From: Spartobacteria bacterium
GTDB taxonomy: Bacteria > Verrucomicrobiota > Kiritimatiellia > RZYC01
Assembly (NCBI GenBank): GCA_009929845.1
Contig: RZZM01000013.1
Coordinates: 1 to 33,852, forward strand
Direction: 5' to 3'
Length of the DNA stretch: 33,852 nucleotides
Position numbers and translations under genes: made by a program. Below are positions 24,954-33,808 of the stretch, one piece after another. The stretch's first letter is position 1; every line of letters starts with the position of its first letter. The notes beneath the pieces were generated by a model, which saw nothing but the letters and a program-made list of their open reading frames with translations, made no database searches and had not been told where the DNA came from.

Positions 24954-25546
24954 GGAGCGCTCCGCAACGCATGTGAAGATTCTTTTTGCTCAATGGTATC
25001 CATCCAATGATGCAACAAAGCGGCGTGACAGGTTTCTACATGGCCGTAGGACCGCGCCGCGACATAAATATTCAGGTCACCTTGTTGTCGAAGGGGGTTT
25101 TCGGCATGCATGCCGGAAAGAGTCACAATCACCAGGCCCTTTTCGCGCGCAACTCGCACAGCCTCCAAAATATTGGGCGAACGTCCAGAACTGCTGATGG
25201 CCACCAGCAGGTCAACAGTGTCCGCATGCTGTCGCAATGGTTCCGAAAATACTTTGTCGTACCCCAAATCATTGCCCAATGCCGTGATAAGGGATAAATC
25301 CGAAAATACATTGGTTCGTATGCCCGCGTTCTTTGCGATGTCTGCGGCAAAGTGGCTGGCCATCGAAGCGCTGGCCCCGTTGCCTATCAGGTGAATGGTG
25401 GCGCGCTTTTCCCTGATTCGCGCCGCAAAGTCCCTCCACTTTTTGAAGGCATTGTCAGCGGAAATTATTTTCCCGCTTCGATCGCTGCCCTCCATGCGGT
25501 GGAGATAACCGCTTAGTTCATTAACGTGGTCGGTCCAGGTTTCCAT
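24950..25546 (-). CDS. gmhA: Sedoheptulose-7-phosphate isomerase (phosphoheptose isomerase) GmhA
   Basis: This 198-residue SIS-domain enzyme converts sedoheptulose 7-phosphate to D-glycero-D-manno-heptose 7-phosphate, the first committed step of heptose synthesis. It shows the SIS features IHLIGNGASASMASHFAAD, SLITALGNDLGYDKVF, LLVAISSSGRSPNILEAV and the C-terminal VETCHAALLHH with the active-site Glu/His. It is the first gene of the five-gene operon. There is only a weak ribosome binding site (GAAAG) before the ATG. Confidence 0.9.
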   Translation of the reverse strand: METWTDHVNELSGYLHRMEGSDRSGKIISADNAFKKWRDFAARIREKRATIHLIGNGASASMASHFAADIAKNAGIRTNVFSDLSLITALGNDLGYDKVFSEPLRQHADTVDLLVAISSSGRSPNILEAVRVAREKGLVIVTLSGMHAENPLRQQGDLNIYVAARSYGHVETCHAALLHHWMDTIEQKESSHALRSAP

Positions 25547-25557
25547 ATCTTTCGTTA

Positions 25558-25578
25558 TTATCGTCTTATCGTCTTATT
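25558..25578. repeat. Short tandem repeat in the gmhA leader
   Basis: The 8-mer TTATCGTC occurs 2.6 times in a row directly upstream of gmhA. Copy-number change here could alter the 5' leader of the heptose operon. Confidence 0.6.
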
Positions 25579-25677
25579 GTTCTTTGTTGTCGCGTTTGCC
25601 AGATTGGCTGTCCGTAGCGGCTTGCTCATCGACCTGATCGACCCTGTTTGGTTGCTTGCCGCGTGAAACGTGGGCCG

Positions 25678-25706
25678 ATTAGGTGTCAGATGTGGTTAAT
25701 TGTCAA
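25678..25706 (-). promoter_or_regulatory. Promoter of the heptose operon
   Basis: On the minus strand a perfect TTGACA (25706-25701), a 17-nt spacer and CCTAAT (25683-25678, four of six) lie about 130 nt before gmhA. The whole gap between gmhA and the ArnT-like gene (25547-25889) shows this promoter, the tandem repeat and no gene. Confidence 0.5.
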
Positions 25707-25889
25707 TGTTAAAGAAATTGAATTCAATACATTCTCAATCGACAGCCCAATATGCTCGTTGACGGACGCTGAATCAAGAACAGCGGAAACCACCTCCCAT
25801 GCTATCGACCGTTGGACAACCCCTGGCCGCCGCCAAGCCTCTGACTTCCCCTCAAAACCCGCCTGCCCTCGCTTGTTGATGAGTCAGCG

Positions 25890-27506
25890 TTATTTCCGCA
25901 ACAGCACACACCGGGCGGACCTGCGTGTGGTGGCCACATCGGGCGGTTGCGGCAGGGGCGTGATCGGAAGGGGGCGGTTCTTTTTTGCGGAGAGGATAAG
26001 CAGGTCGCCCGGTCGGCAGTGCCGCCACGTTTCCGCGGCATTTGAGGTTTCAATGAGGGGGCGGCCCGCGTAATACTCGATGGCTTCCGACCGGGAGCCC
26101 TGGACATATATCCGGTCGGCGTGCCGGATGAAGGGCATGGATGATTTCACAAACGGGGGGATCAGGCTTTGCGGGTCGTGCAGCGGATGCAGGACAAACG
26201 CATAGAGCATACCCAGCCAGCCCATCAGGAGGACACAGGCGCATATCAGTTTAAGGGGGTGGTTTTTCTGTCGAGGACGACAGCCCATGACGCCAAAGGC
26301 CAACATCACCACGCCGATGAACAACGTGGGCACGGACCACGTATCGCGCGCCACGCCCAACCACATTGCGACGACAAGGCCGGACAGGGCCAGTCCGATC
26401 GCTACGGTCATCAGGTAGGCATGGATGACATGGGACTGGCGGCTGGTTGCCAGAACGTAGCATTCCGACAAACAATAGCCGATCAACAAGGCGGAAGAGG
26501 GTATGAGCAGGTTGGCGTAGTGCTCCTGTTTGTTGGGAATGAGGGTGAGGATGGCCAGGGTTGTGATCCACCACCATAAAATGAAGCGGATGCCGACGCG
26601 TTGCCGTTGCTGACGCCATGCGTGTACGACAGCAAAGGGCAGCAGCAACCCCCACGGCATAAGCGCCAACGGGAGCTTGTAGAAGTAGTAAAAAACAGTA
26701 CCGGGGTGATCGCCGGCGATGAAGGCCTCCTGGATTTCATTGCCGATGGCCGCCTGCGACTGCGCATAGTTCCATATGTACGCGTACCAGGGAAGGGCAA
26801 CAAGGGCAAAGACCCAGATCGCGTGAAGACCCTGCCGTGTCAACACCGCTTTGCGCGCGATCAGGTACATGCTCAGCGCAAAGGCCAGGACCGCCGCGAG
26901 CGGCAGAATCAGGGCCGCCGGGCCTTTGGTCATGAACCCCAGCCCCGCCATAACGCCGGTCAGTATCCACCAGGCGGATGCGTGACGCCGGCTGCTCAGG
27001 GCCCGGTAGGCCGTCCCGCACGCGAGGGTCGTGAACAACGTCAGGGTGATATCCGTTTCCGCCAGCCGGGCGAACCGCAAAAAGAGCATCATGGATGAAC
27101 AGGCGAGCGCCGAGAGAAACGCCGCCTGCGAGGACATCCAGCGCCGCCCAAAGAGAAACAAACTAATCACCAGGGCCGTGCCGGCCAGCACAGACGGCAT
27201 CCGGGCCGCCGCCGGGGAGGTATAGGCCCCGGAAACCTTCTGCGCGACGGCGTCGATCCAATACATCAGCGGGGGCTTGCGCAAGCGCGGTTCGCCCCGG
27301 AAATGCGGAACCAGCCAGCTCCCTCCCTGCGCCATATCGCGCGCCGTCAGGACCACCCGTAATTCCTGCTGGCGCAGCATGGTCACGCGTCCCAGCCCCG
27401 GCAGCAACATAAACGCGCACAAAACAACCAATACGCCCACGGATGCCCAAAGGCGTCTTACCTGCCCCGAAGGGCTTTTCTGCTCTTGACAATTCGTCGT
27501 TTCCAT
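25890..27506 (-). CDS. ArnT-like GT39/GT83-family glycosyltransferase, polytopic membrane protein
   Basis: The 538-residue integral membrane protein has about ten to twelve hydrophobic helices. Near the N-terminus lies the family motif region around residues 47-86 (ELRVVLTARDMAQGG, WLVPHFRGEPRLRKPPLMYW), which matches the periplasmic active-site loop of ArnT and protein O-mannosyltransferases. These enzymes move a sugar from an undecaprenyl phosphate carrier to lipid A or protein on the outer side of the inner membrane. MTKGPAALILP and NKQEHYANLLIPS are further typical segments. It is divergent from a DegT aminotransferase and a GT2 enzyme, the usual partners in amino-sugar transfer. Confidence 0.88.
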   Translation of the reverse strand: METTNCQEQKSPSGQVRRLWASVGVLVVLCAFMLLPGLGRVTMLRQQELRVVLTARDMAQGGSWLVPHFRGEPRLRKPPLMYWIDAVAQKVSGAYTSPAAARMPSVLAGTALVISLFLFGRRWMSSQAAFLSALACSSMMLFLRFARLAETDITLTLFTTLACGTAYRALSSRRHASAWWILTGVMAGLGFMTKGPAALILPLAAVLAFALSMYLIARKAVLTRQGLHAIWVFALVALPWYAYIWNYAQSQAAIGNEIQEAFIAGDHPGTVFYYFYKLPLALMPWGLLLPFAVVHAWRQQRQRVGIRFILWWWITTLAILTLIPNKQEHYANLLIPSSALLIGYCLSECYVLATSRQSHVIHAYLMTVAIGLALSGLVVAMWLGVARDTWSVPTLFIGVVMLAFGVMGCRPRQKNHPLKLICACVLLMGWLGMLYAFVLHPLHDPQSLIPPFVKSSMPFIRHADRIYVQGSRSEAIEYYAGRPLIETSNAAETWRHCRPGDLLILSAKKNRPLPITPLPQPPDVATTRRSARCVLLRK

Positions 27507-27516
27507 AGATTAATCT
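27486..27516 (+). promoter_or_regulatory. Promoter and palindrome between ArnT-like and DegT genes
   Basis: A perfect TTGACA (27486-27491), a 17-nt spacer and ATTAAT (27509-27514, four of six) face the DegT gene. The -10 lies within the perfect palindrome AGATTAATCT (27507-27516), which also abuts the start codon of the divergent ArnT-like gene, so a single bound protein could control both. Confidence 0.45.
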
Positions 27517-27550
27517 GCCGCAATCTTATGTATTTAAAACGGGATGACAA

Positions 27551-28660
27551 ATGAAGAATGTACCATTTCTGGATTTATCAAGGCAACACGCGCCAATAAA
27601 AAAAGCGTTGCGGGCCGCGGCGCGGCGTGTGGTGGATGGCGAATATTATATCGGCGGACCGGAAGTGCGCGATTTCGAGACGGAAATGGCGCAGTGGATG
27701 GGCGTGAAGGAAGTCTGTGGCGTGTCATGCGCCACGATGGGACTGTTCGCCACGCTGAAGGGATTGGGTGTGGGCCCCGGGGATGAGGTCATCACCACGG
27801 TGCACACCGCGATTCCCACTTCCGAGTCGATCACCCTGACCGGCGCCCGCGTGGTGTTCGCGGATATCAAAGAAGGTTTTTTTAATATTGATCCGGATGA
27901 TATCGAACGGAAGATTACCGCGAAAACCAAGGCCATTGTGCCGGTACATCTGTATGGGCAGGCGGCCGATATGGACACGATCCTGAAGATAGCCGCGAAA
28001 CACAACCTGCCGGTCGTGGAAGACTGCGCCCAGGCCCAGGGGGCCCGGTACAGGAAAAAATATGTGGGAACGATGGGCCAGGCGGCGGTGTTCAGCTTTT
28101 TCCCTTCGAAGGCACTGGGCGGCTTTGGCGATGGCGGGGCTGTGACGGCCCGGGACCCGGACCTGATGAAACGAATCCGCATGCTCTCCAACCACGGACG
28201 CGAAGAGAAGTACTACCATGAAATCGAAGGCTTCAACAGCCGGTTGGACGCGATCCAGGCGGCGCTGTTGCGCGTCTGCCTGCCGCACCTGGACGAATGG
28301 AATGCGGCGCGGCGTCGGGTGGCCGGATGGTACAAGGAGCGTTTGGGTGAGGTCGAACAGCTTGCCCTGCCGGCGGTGGCGGACGGGTGCGAGCCGATCT
28401 GGCATGTCTATGTCGTTCTGGCGCCCGACCGGGAGGCCCTGCAGCAGCACCTCAAGGAATGGGGCATCTCCACGGGATTGCATTATCCGATGAGCCTGAA
28501 CCTGCAGCCAGCCTATGCGCACCTGAAACAGGGGCGCGGCTCGTTCCCGAACGCGGAATATGCGTGCGACCATATGTTGTCGCTGCCGATGTTTCCGGAT
28601 TTGACCCAGGATGAAGTCGAGTACATCTGCGAAGTGATTCGCGGTTTCTATGCGGCATAA
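27551..28660 (+). CDS. DegT/DnrJ/EryC1/StrS sugar aminotransferase, ArnB-like
   Basis: The 369-residue PLP enzyme should transfer an amino group from glutamate to a keto sugar nucleotide. Family marks are [13 protein letters not shown] at the N-terminus, [48 protein letters not shown], and the PLP-lysine segment [18 protein letters not shown], followed by [12 protein letters not shown] and the C-terminal [12 protein letters not shown]. The product is probably a 4-amino-4-deoxy or 3-amino sugar. It is followed 12 nt later by a GT2 gene with an ideal ribosome binding site. No sugar dehydrogenase/decarboxylase (ArnA) is in the window. Confidence 0.92.
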   Translation: MKNVPFLDLSRQHAPIKKALRAAARRVVDGEYYIGGPEVRDFETEMAQWMGVKEVCGVSCATMGLFATLKGLGVGPGDEVITTVHTAIPTSESITLTGARVVFADIKEGFFNIDPDDIERKITAKTKAIVPVHLYGQAADMDTILKIAAKHNLPVVEDCAQAQGARYRKKYVGTMGQAAVFSFFPSKALGGFGDGGAVTARDPDLMKRIRMLSNHGREEKYYHEIEGFNSRLDAIQAALLRVCLPHLDEWNAARRRVAGWYKERLGEVEQLALPAVADGCEPIWHVYVVLAPDREALQQHLKEWGISTGLHYPMSLNLQPAYAHLKQGRGSFPNAEYACDHMLSLPMFPDLTQDEVEYICEVIRGFYAA

Positions 28661-28672
28661 AAGGAGAACAAC

Positions 28673-29422
28673 GTGAGCAAGGCATCTGAAGCAACCGGAA
28701 TGGATATATCATTTGTCATTCCCGTCTTCAACGAAGAGGACAACCTGGAACCGCTCATGGCGGAAATCGCCAAAACCATGCAGGGCGTCGGACGTTCCTA
28801 TGAGGTGCTGTTTGTCAACGACAAGAGCACGGATACAAGTTTGGATGTGCTCCGCAAACTCACGGAAACATATCCAGGGATACGCATTCTCAACCATCGC
28901 ATCAATTCCGGGGAGAGCGCCGCGCAGGCGACGGGATTCGAGCAGGCCCGGGGAGAACTGATTATCACGATGGATGCCGACCAGCAGAACAATCCGGCCG
29001 ATATCCCGGACATGCTGGCCGCCATGAAAGACGATATCGACGCCGTGTGCGGGGTGCGGCGCAAGCGCGAAGATACCCGGATAAAAAAGATTTCGTCAAA
29101 GTTGGCCAATGGATTCCGCAACAGCATCACCGGCGACAAGATTTCGGACGCCGGCTGCACCTATCGGGTCTTGCGGCGCAGCGCGCTGCACGATGTGCTC
29201 GTATTCAACGGCATGCACCGTTTCCTGCCGACTATGTTGCGCCTGCAAGGCTATCGCGTCATCGAAGTGCCGGTGACGGAGCGCCCCCGCACCAGGGGCG
29301 AGTCCAAATACGGCTTGAACAATCGCGTCTGGCGGGGCATCGCGGACTGTTTTGCCATGCGCTGGTACCGTCGGCGCTGCCTGAACGGACGCCGGTATGC
29401 CGCGACCGACGATAAGTACTAA
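28673..29422 (+). CDS. GT2 glycosyltransferase, DPM1/ArnC-like without membrane anchor
   Basis: The 249-residue family 2 glycosyltransferase has ISFVIPVFNEEDNLEPL, EVLFVNDKSTDTS, the metal-binding ITMDADQQNNPADIP, DAGCTYRVLRRSAL, HRFLPTMLRLQGY and the membrane-lip motif RTRGESKYGLNNR. It resembles dolichol/undecaprenyl-phosphate sugar synthases (DPM1, ArnC) but ends without the usual C-terminal transmembrane pair. It should load the sugar made with the DegT enzyme onto undecaprenyl phosphate, ready for the ArnT-like transferase encoded next door. The start is GTG, with AAGGAG 6 nt upstream. Confidence 0.88.
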   Translation: MSKASEATGMDISFVIPVFNEEDNLEPLMAEIAKTMQGVGRSYEVLFVNDKSTDTSLDVLRKLTETYPGIRILNHRINSGESAAQATGFEQARGELIITMDADQQNNPADIPDMLAAMKDDIDAVCGVRRKREDTRIKKISSKLANGFRNSITGDKISDAGCTYRVLRRSALHDVLVFNGMHRFLPTMLRLQGYRVIEVPVTERPRTRGESKYGLNNRVWRGIADCFAMRWYRRRCLNGRRYAATDDKY

Positions 29423-29436
29423 AAAAAGACCGTGAG

Positions 29437-29456
29437 GAGGCCATTTCGGCCTCTTT
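29437..29456 (+). terminator. Terminator after the ArnC-like gene
   Basis: GAGGCC (29437-29442) and GGCCTC (29448-29453) form a 6-bp stem with a 5-nt loop, followed by TTT, 14 nt past the stop codon. Confidence 0.5.
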
Positions 29457-29525
29457 GGGCGTCATAAATGCCGTCTGGGCACTCCAAAATGCCGCTCCGA
29501 GCCAAAATATTGCCATTTTTACGCC

Positions 29526-29581
29526 AAAACCGGAGGTTTTAGCATTATTCTGTCCCCACTTTGTCTTCTTTCCGAAGAAGA
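29526..29581 (-). terminator. Two hairpins between convergent genes
   Basis: AAAACC/GGTTTT (29526-29540, 3-nt loop) and TCTTCTT/AAGAAGA (29564-29581, 4-nt loop) lie downstream of the minus-strand solute-binding protein gene. Either could end its transcript; neither has a clear U tract. Confidence 0.35.
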
Positions 29582-29600
29582 AATATAGCCCAACAATAAT

Positions 29601-30662
29601 TCAATTCACAAATTCGTTTTGTATCCACCGTTGGGCATCATCAAAGCGGGCGGCGGCTTTGATGAAGTCCACCGGCATTCGATGGTCTGGAATGGGGCCA
29701 TGCGGGTGGGGGCCCTGGTAGGTTGTGTTCAAGGGAAACAGTGCGGCCTTGCCATCGGCCAACTGCTGCTCCGTGGCGGGGTCCAGCAGGAAATCAATCA
29801 GTTTTTTGGCGGCCTTCGGATGCGACGCGCCCTTGAGCATGGCCACGCTGCCGGGCATGAACAGGGCCCCGAACGATTTGGGGTGTTTGTCGGCAAACAC
29901 AAAAGCAACCGGCGCGCCATCACCCATTTTGCTGAACGCCTCGAAGGAGTCCGTCAACCCGGCCGAGAGCCGGCCGGCGGCCACCTCCTCCACACAGGAT
30001 TTCTTTCCGGTTTGAATCACAACCTGGTTGGCCTTGAGGGCCTGGAGGTAAGCTTGTGCGTCAGCGTCGCCCATAAGGGAGAAAAGGCACGCCAAGTAGG
30101 AAGCGGTGGTTCCTTTGCGCGGGTCATCCATACCGGTATTTCCCCGCATGGAACGTTTGGTGAAATCCTGCAGGCGCTGCGGCCATTGCTCCTCGAGAAG
30201 GATATCGGTATTGACCACCAGGCCCCGTGCACCGGCGGCGAATCCGTACCAGGTCCCATCGTTGTCCCTGACGGCATCCGGATACAGCGCGGCATGTTTG
30301 GGCGCGACCGGCGTCAGTCGGCCCTTGTCCTTGAGGCGAATGGTCTGCAACAACTCCCTGTTCCAAAAAACATCGAAGCGAGGACGGCCTTTTTCATCAA
30401 AGAGGATGGCCTCCAGGGTCGCGTGGTCCGGCGGCACGGGCTGGCAAACGGACAGAACCTGTATGCCGGTCTCTTCCGTGAAACGCTCAAATACCGGTCC
30501 CGCGATGCCTGTGTCCATATTGGCATATACGGTGACAATTTGTTCACGCTTTCCACAGGCGCAGAGCAATGTGGAAAGGGCGACCCAAACAAGAAAAGTC
30601 CCCCAGGCGGCATAGCTTATCCGTTTGCCTGCCCACTTAACAACCAGGGATGTTCTATTCAT
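29601..30662 (-). CDS. Lipoprotein solute-binding protein, iron(III)-type ABC transporter family
   Basis: The product from this start is about 353 residues. A hydrophobic signal ends in a lipobox-like LSTLLCAC, so the mature protein should be lipid-anchored in the periplasm. The rest is a periplasmic-binding fold of the Fbp/2-aminoethylphosphonate group (TVYANMDTGIAGPVFERFTEETGI, RFDVFWNRELLQTI, WYGFAAGARGLVVNTD, SAGLTDSFEAFSKMG, HPKAAKKLIDFLLDPATEQQL). These bind ferric iron or small anions and feed an ABC permease, but no permease or ATPase gene is here. The Met at 30662 has AAGGA 8 nt upstream, unlike the Met at 30686. It is divergent from the Cache/chemoreceptor pair. Confidence 0.85.
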   Translation of the reverse strand: MNRTSLVVKWAGKRISYAAWGTFLVWVALSTLLCACGKREQIVTVYANMDTGIAGPVFERFTEETGIQVLSVCQPVPPDHATLEAILFDEKGRPRFDVFWNRELLQTIRLKDKGRLTPVAPKHAALYPDAVRDNDGTWYGFAAGARGLVVNTDILLEEQWPQRLQDFTKRSMRGNTGMDDPRKGTTASYLACLFSLMGDADAQAYLQALKANQVVIQTGKKSCVEEVAAGRLSAGLTDSFEAFSKMGDGAPVAFVFADKHPKSFGALFMPGSVAMLKGASHPKAAKKLIDFLLDPATEQQLADGKAALFPLNTTYQGPHPHGPIPDHRMPVDFIKAAARFDDAQRWIQNEFVN

Positions 30663-30807
30663 ATCACATTTCCTTACGTTCGACATCTGTGCCGATTTCT
30701 ACCCTGATTTTTTTGTTTGGGCAAGGACAAAGACCGATGGTTCCAGTCCATATTTTTTTACAAAACAGACATATACTTTCGGAATGGATTTATGTAGTTT
30801 ATGCTAC

Positions 30808-30825
30808 TTGAACGTTGCTGTTCAA
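30808..30825. promoter_or_regulatory. Inverted repeat upstream of the Cache gene
   Basis: TTGAAC (30808-30813) and GTTCAA (30820-30825) are separated by 6 nt and followed by TATAGG, which could be a -10 element without a matching -35. This looks like an operator or a small hairpin at the start of the transcript. Confidence 0.3.
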
Positions 30826-30873
30826 TTATAGGTGCCATGTGGCGAAAGCAGAAACACAAAATAAGGAGTTGTT

Positions 30874-31350
30874 ATGCGGGTATATAACGGTTTGATTCTT
30901 GCGGTACTTTTTCTGTCGGTTTGTGTGACCGGATATACGGACCAAAAGCAGGATGTCATTGACGCGGTGGACCAGGCGGTTTCGATTCTTGAAGAAAAGG
31001 GCGAAGCCGGGCTGGAGGAAGTCGGCGCCATTCGCTTTGATGACGGCAACTATGTGTTCGTAAATGATCTGGAAGCCAATACCCTGATGCATATCAAGCC
31101 CCATTTGATCGGGAAAAATCTTGTGGCGCTCAAAGATGATACCGGAAAGCGTTTTTTCGCGGAGTTCACGAAGATGGTCCAGACCGGTGAAACGGAAAAA
31201 GGCGGGGTCACCTACTATAACGGCAGCGGCTGGGTCGACTACCGCTGGCCGAAACCCGATGAAAAGGAATTTTCCGAGAAGGAAACGTATGTCAAGGGGT
31301 GCCTGATGGGGGATAAGAACGTCTACGTGGGCGCGGGTTTTTATAAGTAA
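30874..31350 (+). CDS. Secreted single-Cache domain protein
   Basis: The 158-residue protein has a signal peptide (about 1-20) and then one sCache_2-like sensor domain: a long helix (KQDVIDAVDQAVSILEEKGEAG), FDDGNYVFVNDLEANTLMHIKP, LIGKNLVALKDDTGKRFFAEF and GSGWVDYRWPKPDEKEFSEKETYV. The fold normally sits as the periplasmic part of chemoreceptors and kinases; here it is a free periplasmic protein with no transmembrane or output domain after it. AAGGAG precedes the ATG. The chemoreceptor gene starts 50 nt later, so it may supply a ligand-binding partner for that receptor. Confidence 0.85.
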   Translation: MRVYNGLILAVLFLSVCVTGYTDQKQDVIDAVDQAVSILEEKGEAGLEEVGAIRFDDGNYVFVNDLEANTLMHIKPHLIGKNLVALKDDTGKRFFAEFTKMVQTGETEKGGVTYYNGSGWVDYRWPKPDEKEFSEKETYVKGCLMGDKNVYVGAGFYK

Positions 31351-31400
31351 CCCGGTCTCCTATGCGCGTCATAATCGTTTGAAAGGAAGGGGGGATACGT

Positions 31401-33407
31401 ATGTCCTCTGAAAGAAAGAGCCTATCGTTTGTCGTAAAAATAATCGCCTCCTTTGTAGTGGTGTGGCTGCTGTTTGCCTGGAGCATCGGGGTCAGCATTC
31501 GGGTCATCAACGGTATGTCGGAGCGCATGCAGGTTGTCGATCAGGTGCACTCGGTGGTTGAAGCCGTGCAGGAGGCGCAGAAGGAACAGGGGTTGTATTT
31601 TATCACCCAGGACCAGGACCAGGCAGTGGCGTTTGACGCGCATATCGCAGAGGCTACTGCCGGGATTGAGTTTATTGCATCAAAGAGCAGTGAAGCGCGC
31701 CGCCGCGAATTGCAGCAGATACAGGATCAGTTGGAAAGCTACGCCACCGTGTTTCATGGCGTAGTCGAGCATACCGGCGCGTTACTGGATATCCGCGGAC
31801 GCATGAATTCCGCGGCGGACATAATGCTGCAAACGATCGAAAAGGACATCAAAAACCCGATCGAGGAAGCCAAGAATATGGCCATGGTTACAGGCGAGGA
31901 GGTTACGCCCGCGCTGAACGAAATATTGCTGTCCGCCGGCCAGTTGGAGGCGCGCCTTATCAACGCGCGGCTGGCGGAAAGCCGGTTTTTCAATACGGGC
32001 GAGCCACGCTATGCGGAGGTCTTCGCGGCACAGATGAAGACGCCGGGCGGATTGTGCGATGACATGGTATATATGGCGGGAACTACAGATGACATGGCGA
32101 TGCGGGGATACATGCAAAGCCTGAAAGACGGGATTGCCGTGTACAGCCTTGATTCCTTCAATCGGGCCCGGGTTCTCTGGGAAGAGAATGCAACCGAAAA
32201 GGATATCCTTCTGGAGCGGGCGAAGACCATGATGTCTTCCCTGCGAGATGTGGCGGATTCCTTTCAAACAGAGATGAATGCTTCGGGAAGAAGGGGCGCG
32301 CAAACGGTGATATTTTTCTTTGTAATCAGCCTCGTCGCGGGGGTGTTCCTTTCCGTGTTTGCTTTGCGCAGCATCAGTAAACCGCTGGGACGCATGGTCG
32401 ATCTGTTGCGGGAAATCGCGCAGGGCGGCGGGGATCTGACCCAGCGCCTGACCGTGCAATCCGCCGATCAGATCGGTCGGTTGTCCGAGTGGTTCAATGT
32501 GTTCGTCGATAAACTGCAAGATACCATTCGCGAGGTTGCGAACAATACCCAGACCCTGTCCACTTCCTCCGGCGCGCTGGAGCAGGTAGCGGAAACCATG
32601 GCGGCTACTTCCAGCGAGATGACCGACAGTTCCCGCGGGGTGGCGGCGGCCAGCCTGCAGCTTTCTGATAATGTACATTCCATCGCCAGCGCGTCGGAAG
32701 AGATGTCCACGGCGGTACGGAGTGTGGCCAGCGCCATCGAGGAAATGTCTTCCTCGATATCGGAAGTGGCCAGAAACTGCCAGCAGGGCGCCATGGTGGC
32801 CCAGAAGGCGGATACGCATACGGAGGGTACGCGTACTCTCATGCGCGAGCTGGAGCAGAGCGCCGCACAGGTCGGCCAGGTGCTGGAACTGATCAACGGG
32901 ATCGCCGACCAGACGAATTTACTGGCGTTGAATGCCACCATTGAAGCCGCCAGCGCGGGGGAAGCGGGCAAGGGCTTCGCCGTGGTCGCCAATGAAGTGA
33001 AAGAGCTGGCGAAGCAAAGCGCCTCGGCGGTGGAAGAGATTGCGACACTGATCGACGGTATGCGCAAGCGCACATCACAGGCGGTGGTATCCATCGAGGA
33101 GATCAGCGAGGTGGTAAGCGAGATGAACAGCATTTCAACAACCATCGCCTCGGCCGTGGAAGAGCAGTCGGCAACGACCTCCGAGATCGCCCATAGCATT
33201 GTCACCGCCTCGACGGTCGCCGATACGATTGCCGGGAACGCCCAGGAGGCGGCGCGCGGCGCAAACGAAGTGTCGTCCTCGATACGCACGTTGGACGAAG
33301 GAACCGGGCAGTCCGCCGAGGCCGCACAGCGCACCAAGAAAAATGCCCAGGAACTCGCGCAACTGGTTGGCCGGCTTCAACAGATCGTCCAGCAGTTCAA
33401 GATATAG
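31401..33407 (+). CDS. Methyl-accepting chemotaxis protein
   Basis: The 668-residue receptor has TM1 at about 9-33, a long, mostly helical periplasmic domain (about 35-300, resembling a helical-bundle sensor), TM2 at about 303-325, a HAMP linker (about 325-380, [26 protein letters not shown]) and a signalling coiled coil to the end. The hairpin tip that binds CheA and CheW (about 500-537, [18 protein letters not shown] then [18 protein letters not shown]) is intact. Glu/Gln-rich heptads flank it and can be methylated. There is no C-terminal CheR-tether pentapeptide. Its sensor is not a Cache fold, which makes the separate Cache protein upstream notable. GGAAGGGGGG precedes the ATG. Confidence 0.94.
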   Translation: MSSERKSLSFVVKIIASFVVVWLLFAWSIGVSIRVINGMSERMQVVDQVHSVVEAVQEAQKEQGLYFITQDQDQAVAFDAHIAEATAGIEFIASKSSEARRRELQQIQDQLESYATVFHGVVEHTGALLDIRGRMNSAADIMLQTIEKDIKNPIEEAKNMAMVTGEEVTPALNEILLSAGQLEARLINARLAESRFFNTGEPRYAEVFAAQMKTPGGLCDDMVYMAGTTDDMAMRGYMQSLKDGIAVYSLDSFNRARVLWEENATEKDILLERAKTMMSSLRDVADSFQTEMNASGRRGAQTVIFFFVISLVAGVFLSVFALRSISKPLGRMVDLLREIAQGGGDLTQRLTVQSADQIGRLSEWFNVFVDKLQDTIREVANNTQTLSTSSGALEQVAETMAATSSEMTDSSRGVAAASLQLSDNVHSIASASEEMSTAVRSVASAIEEMSSSISEVARNCQQGAMVAQKADTHTEGTRTLMRELEQSAAQVGQVLELINGIADQTNLLALNATIEAASAGEAGKGFAVVANEVKELAKQSASAVEEIATLIDGMRKRTSQAVVSIEEISEVVSEMNSISTTIASAVEEQSATTSEIAHSIVTASTVADTIAGNAQEAARGANEVSSSIRTLDEGTGQSAEAAQRTKKNAQELAQLVGRLQQIVQQFKI

Positions 33408-33413
33408 TGTCAC

Positions 33414-33445
33414 CCCTCATGCTCCTTATGGAGCACATGTGAGGG
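33414..33445 (+). terminator. Hairpin after the chemoreceptor gene
   Basis: An inner stem TGCTCC/GGAGCA (33420-33435, 4-nt loop) is extended by CCCTCA/TGAGGG (33414-33419 with 33440-33445) across a 4-nt bulge, starting 6 nt after the stop. No U tract follows, so it may be a terminator or only a stabilising end. Confidence 0.45.
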
Positions 33446-33614
33446 ATGAGGGCTGATAAGGGATGAGGGCGAAGGCTGTCGCGAGCTTTGTCGAAAAAGG
33501 CACACGAAAAAGAAACACATGCACCCACCGGGTACATGCGCAAGAGATTTAACGCGCCCCCCCCCTCGCAACACATGACACGCCGCCGCCACAGTGCGAA
33601 AAAAAACACACACA

Positions 33615-33656
33615 TTGTTGCACACAGATGTCCGATCGGACATCTGTGTGCAACAA
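33615..33656. repeat. Perfect 42-bp palindrome
   Basis: The sequence is self-complementary at all 21 base pairs, centred on GATC between 33635 and 33636, with TTGTTGCACACAGATGTCC as the left arm. It lies 15 bp from the right-hand dispersed repeat. The rest of the 33408-33852 tail shows no gene, a run of nine C near 33557 and A-rich patches. Confidence 0.9.
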
Positions 33657-33670
33657 AATGAGGGTGCAGG

Positions 33671-33808
33671 GTCAGAACTCCTTACCTCGAACGTTAGCCG
33701 CAGAATGAGATTATCATTGATTTGCCAGTAATCGCGGTGATTTTTTTGATGGTTCCACTTCCGAAGAGACGCCGCGTTTGGAAAATTAAACGGACACTCA
33801 AGCGGTTG
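33671..33808. repeat. Right copy of the ~140-bp inverted dispersed repeat
   Basis: The reverse complement of this stretch matches 1-140 with about 97 percent identity by eye. The final 44 bp of the window, beginning with a short duplication of AGCGGT, are outside the match. Confidence 0.85.
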
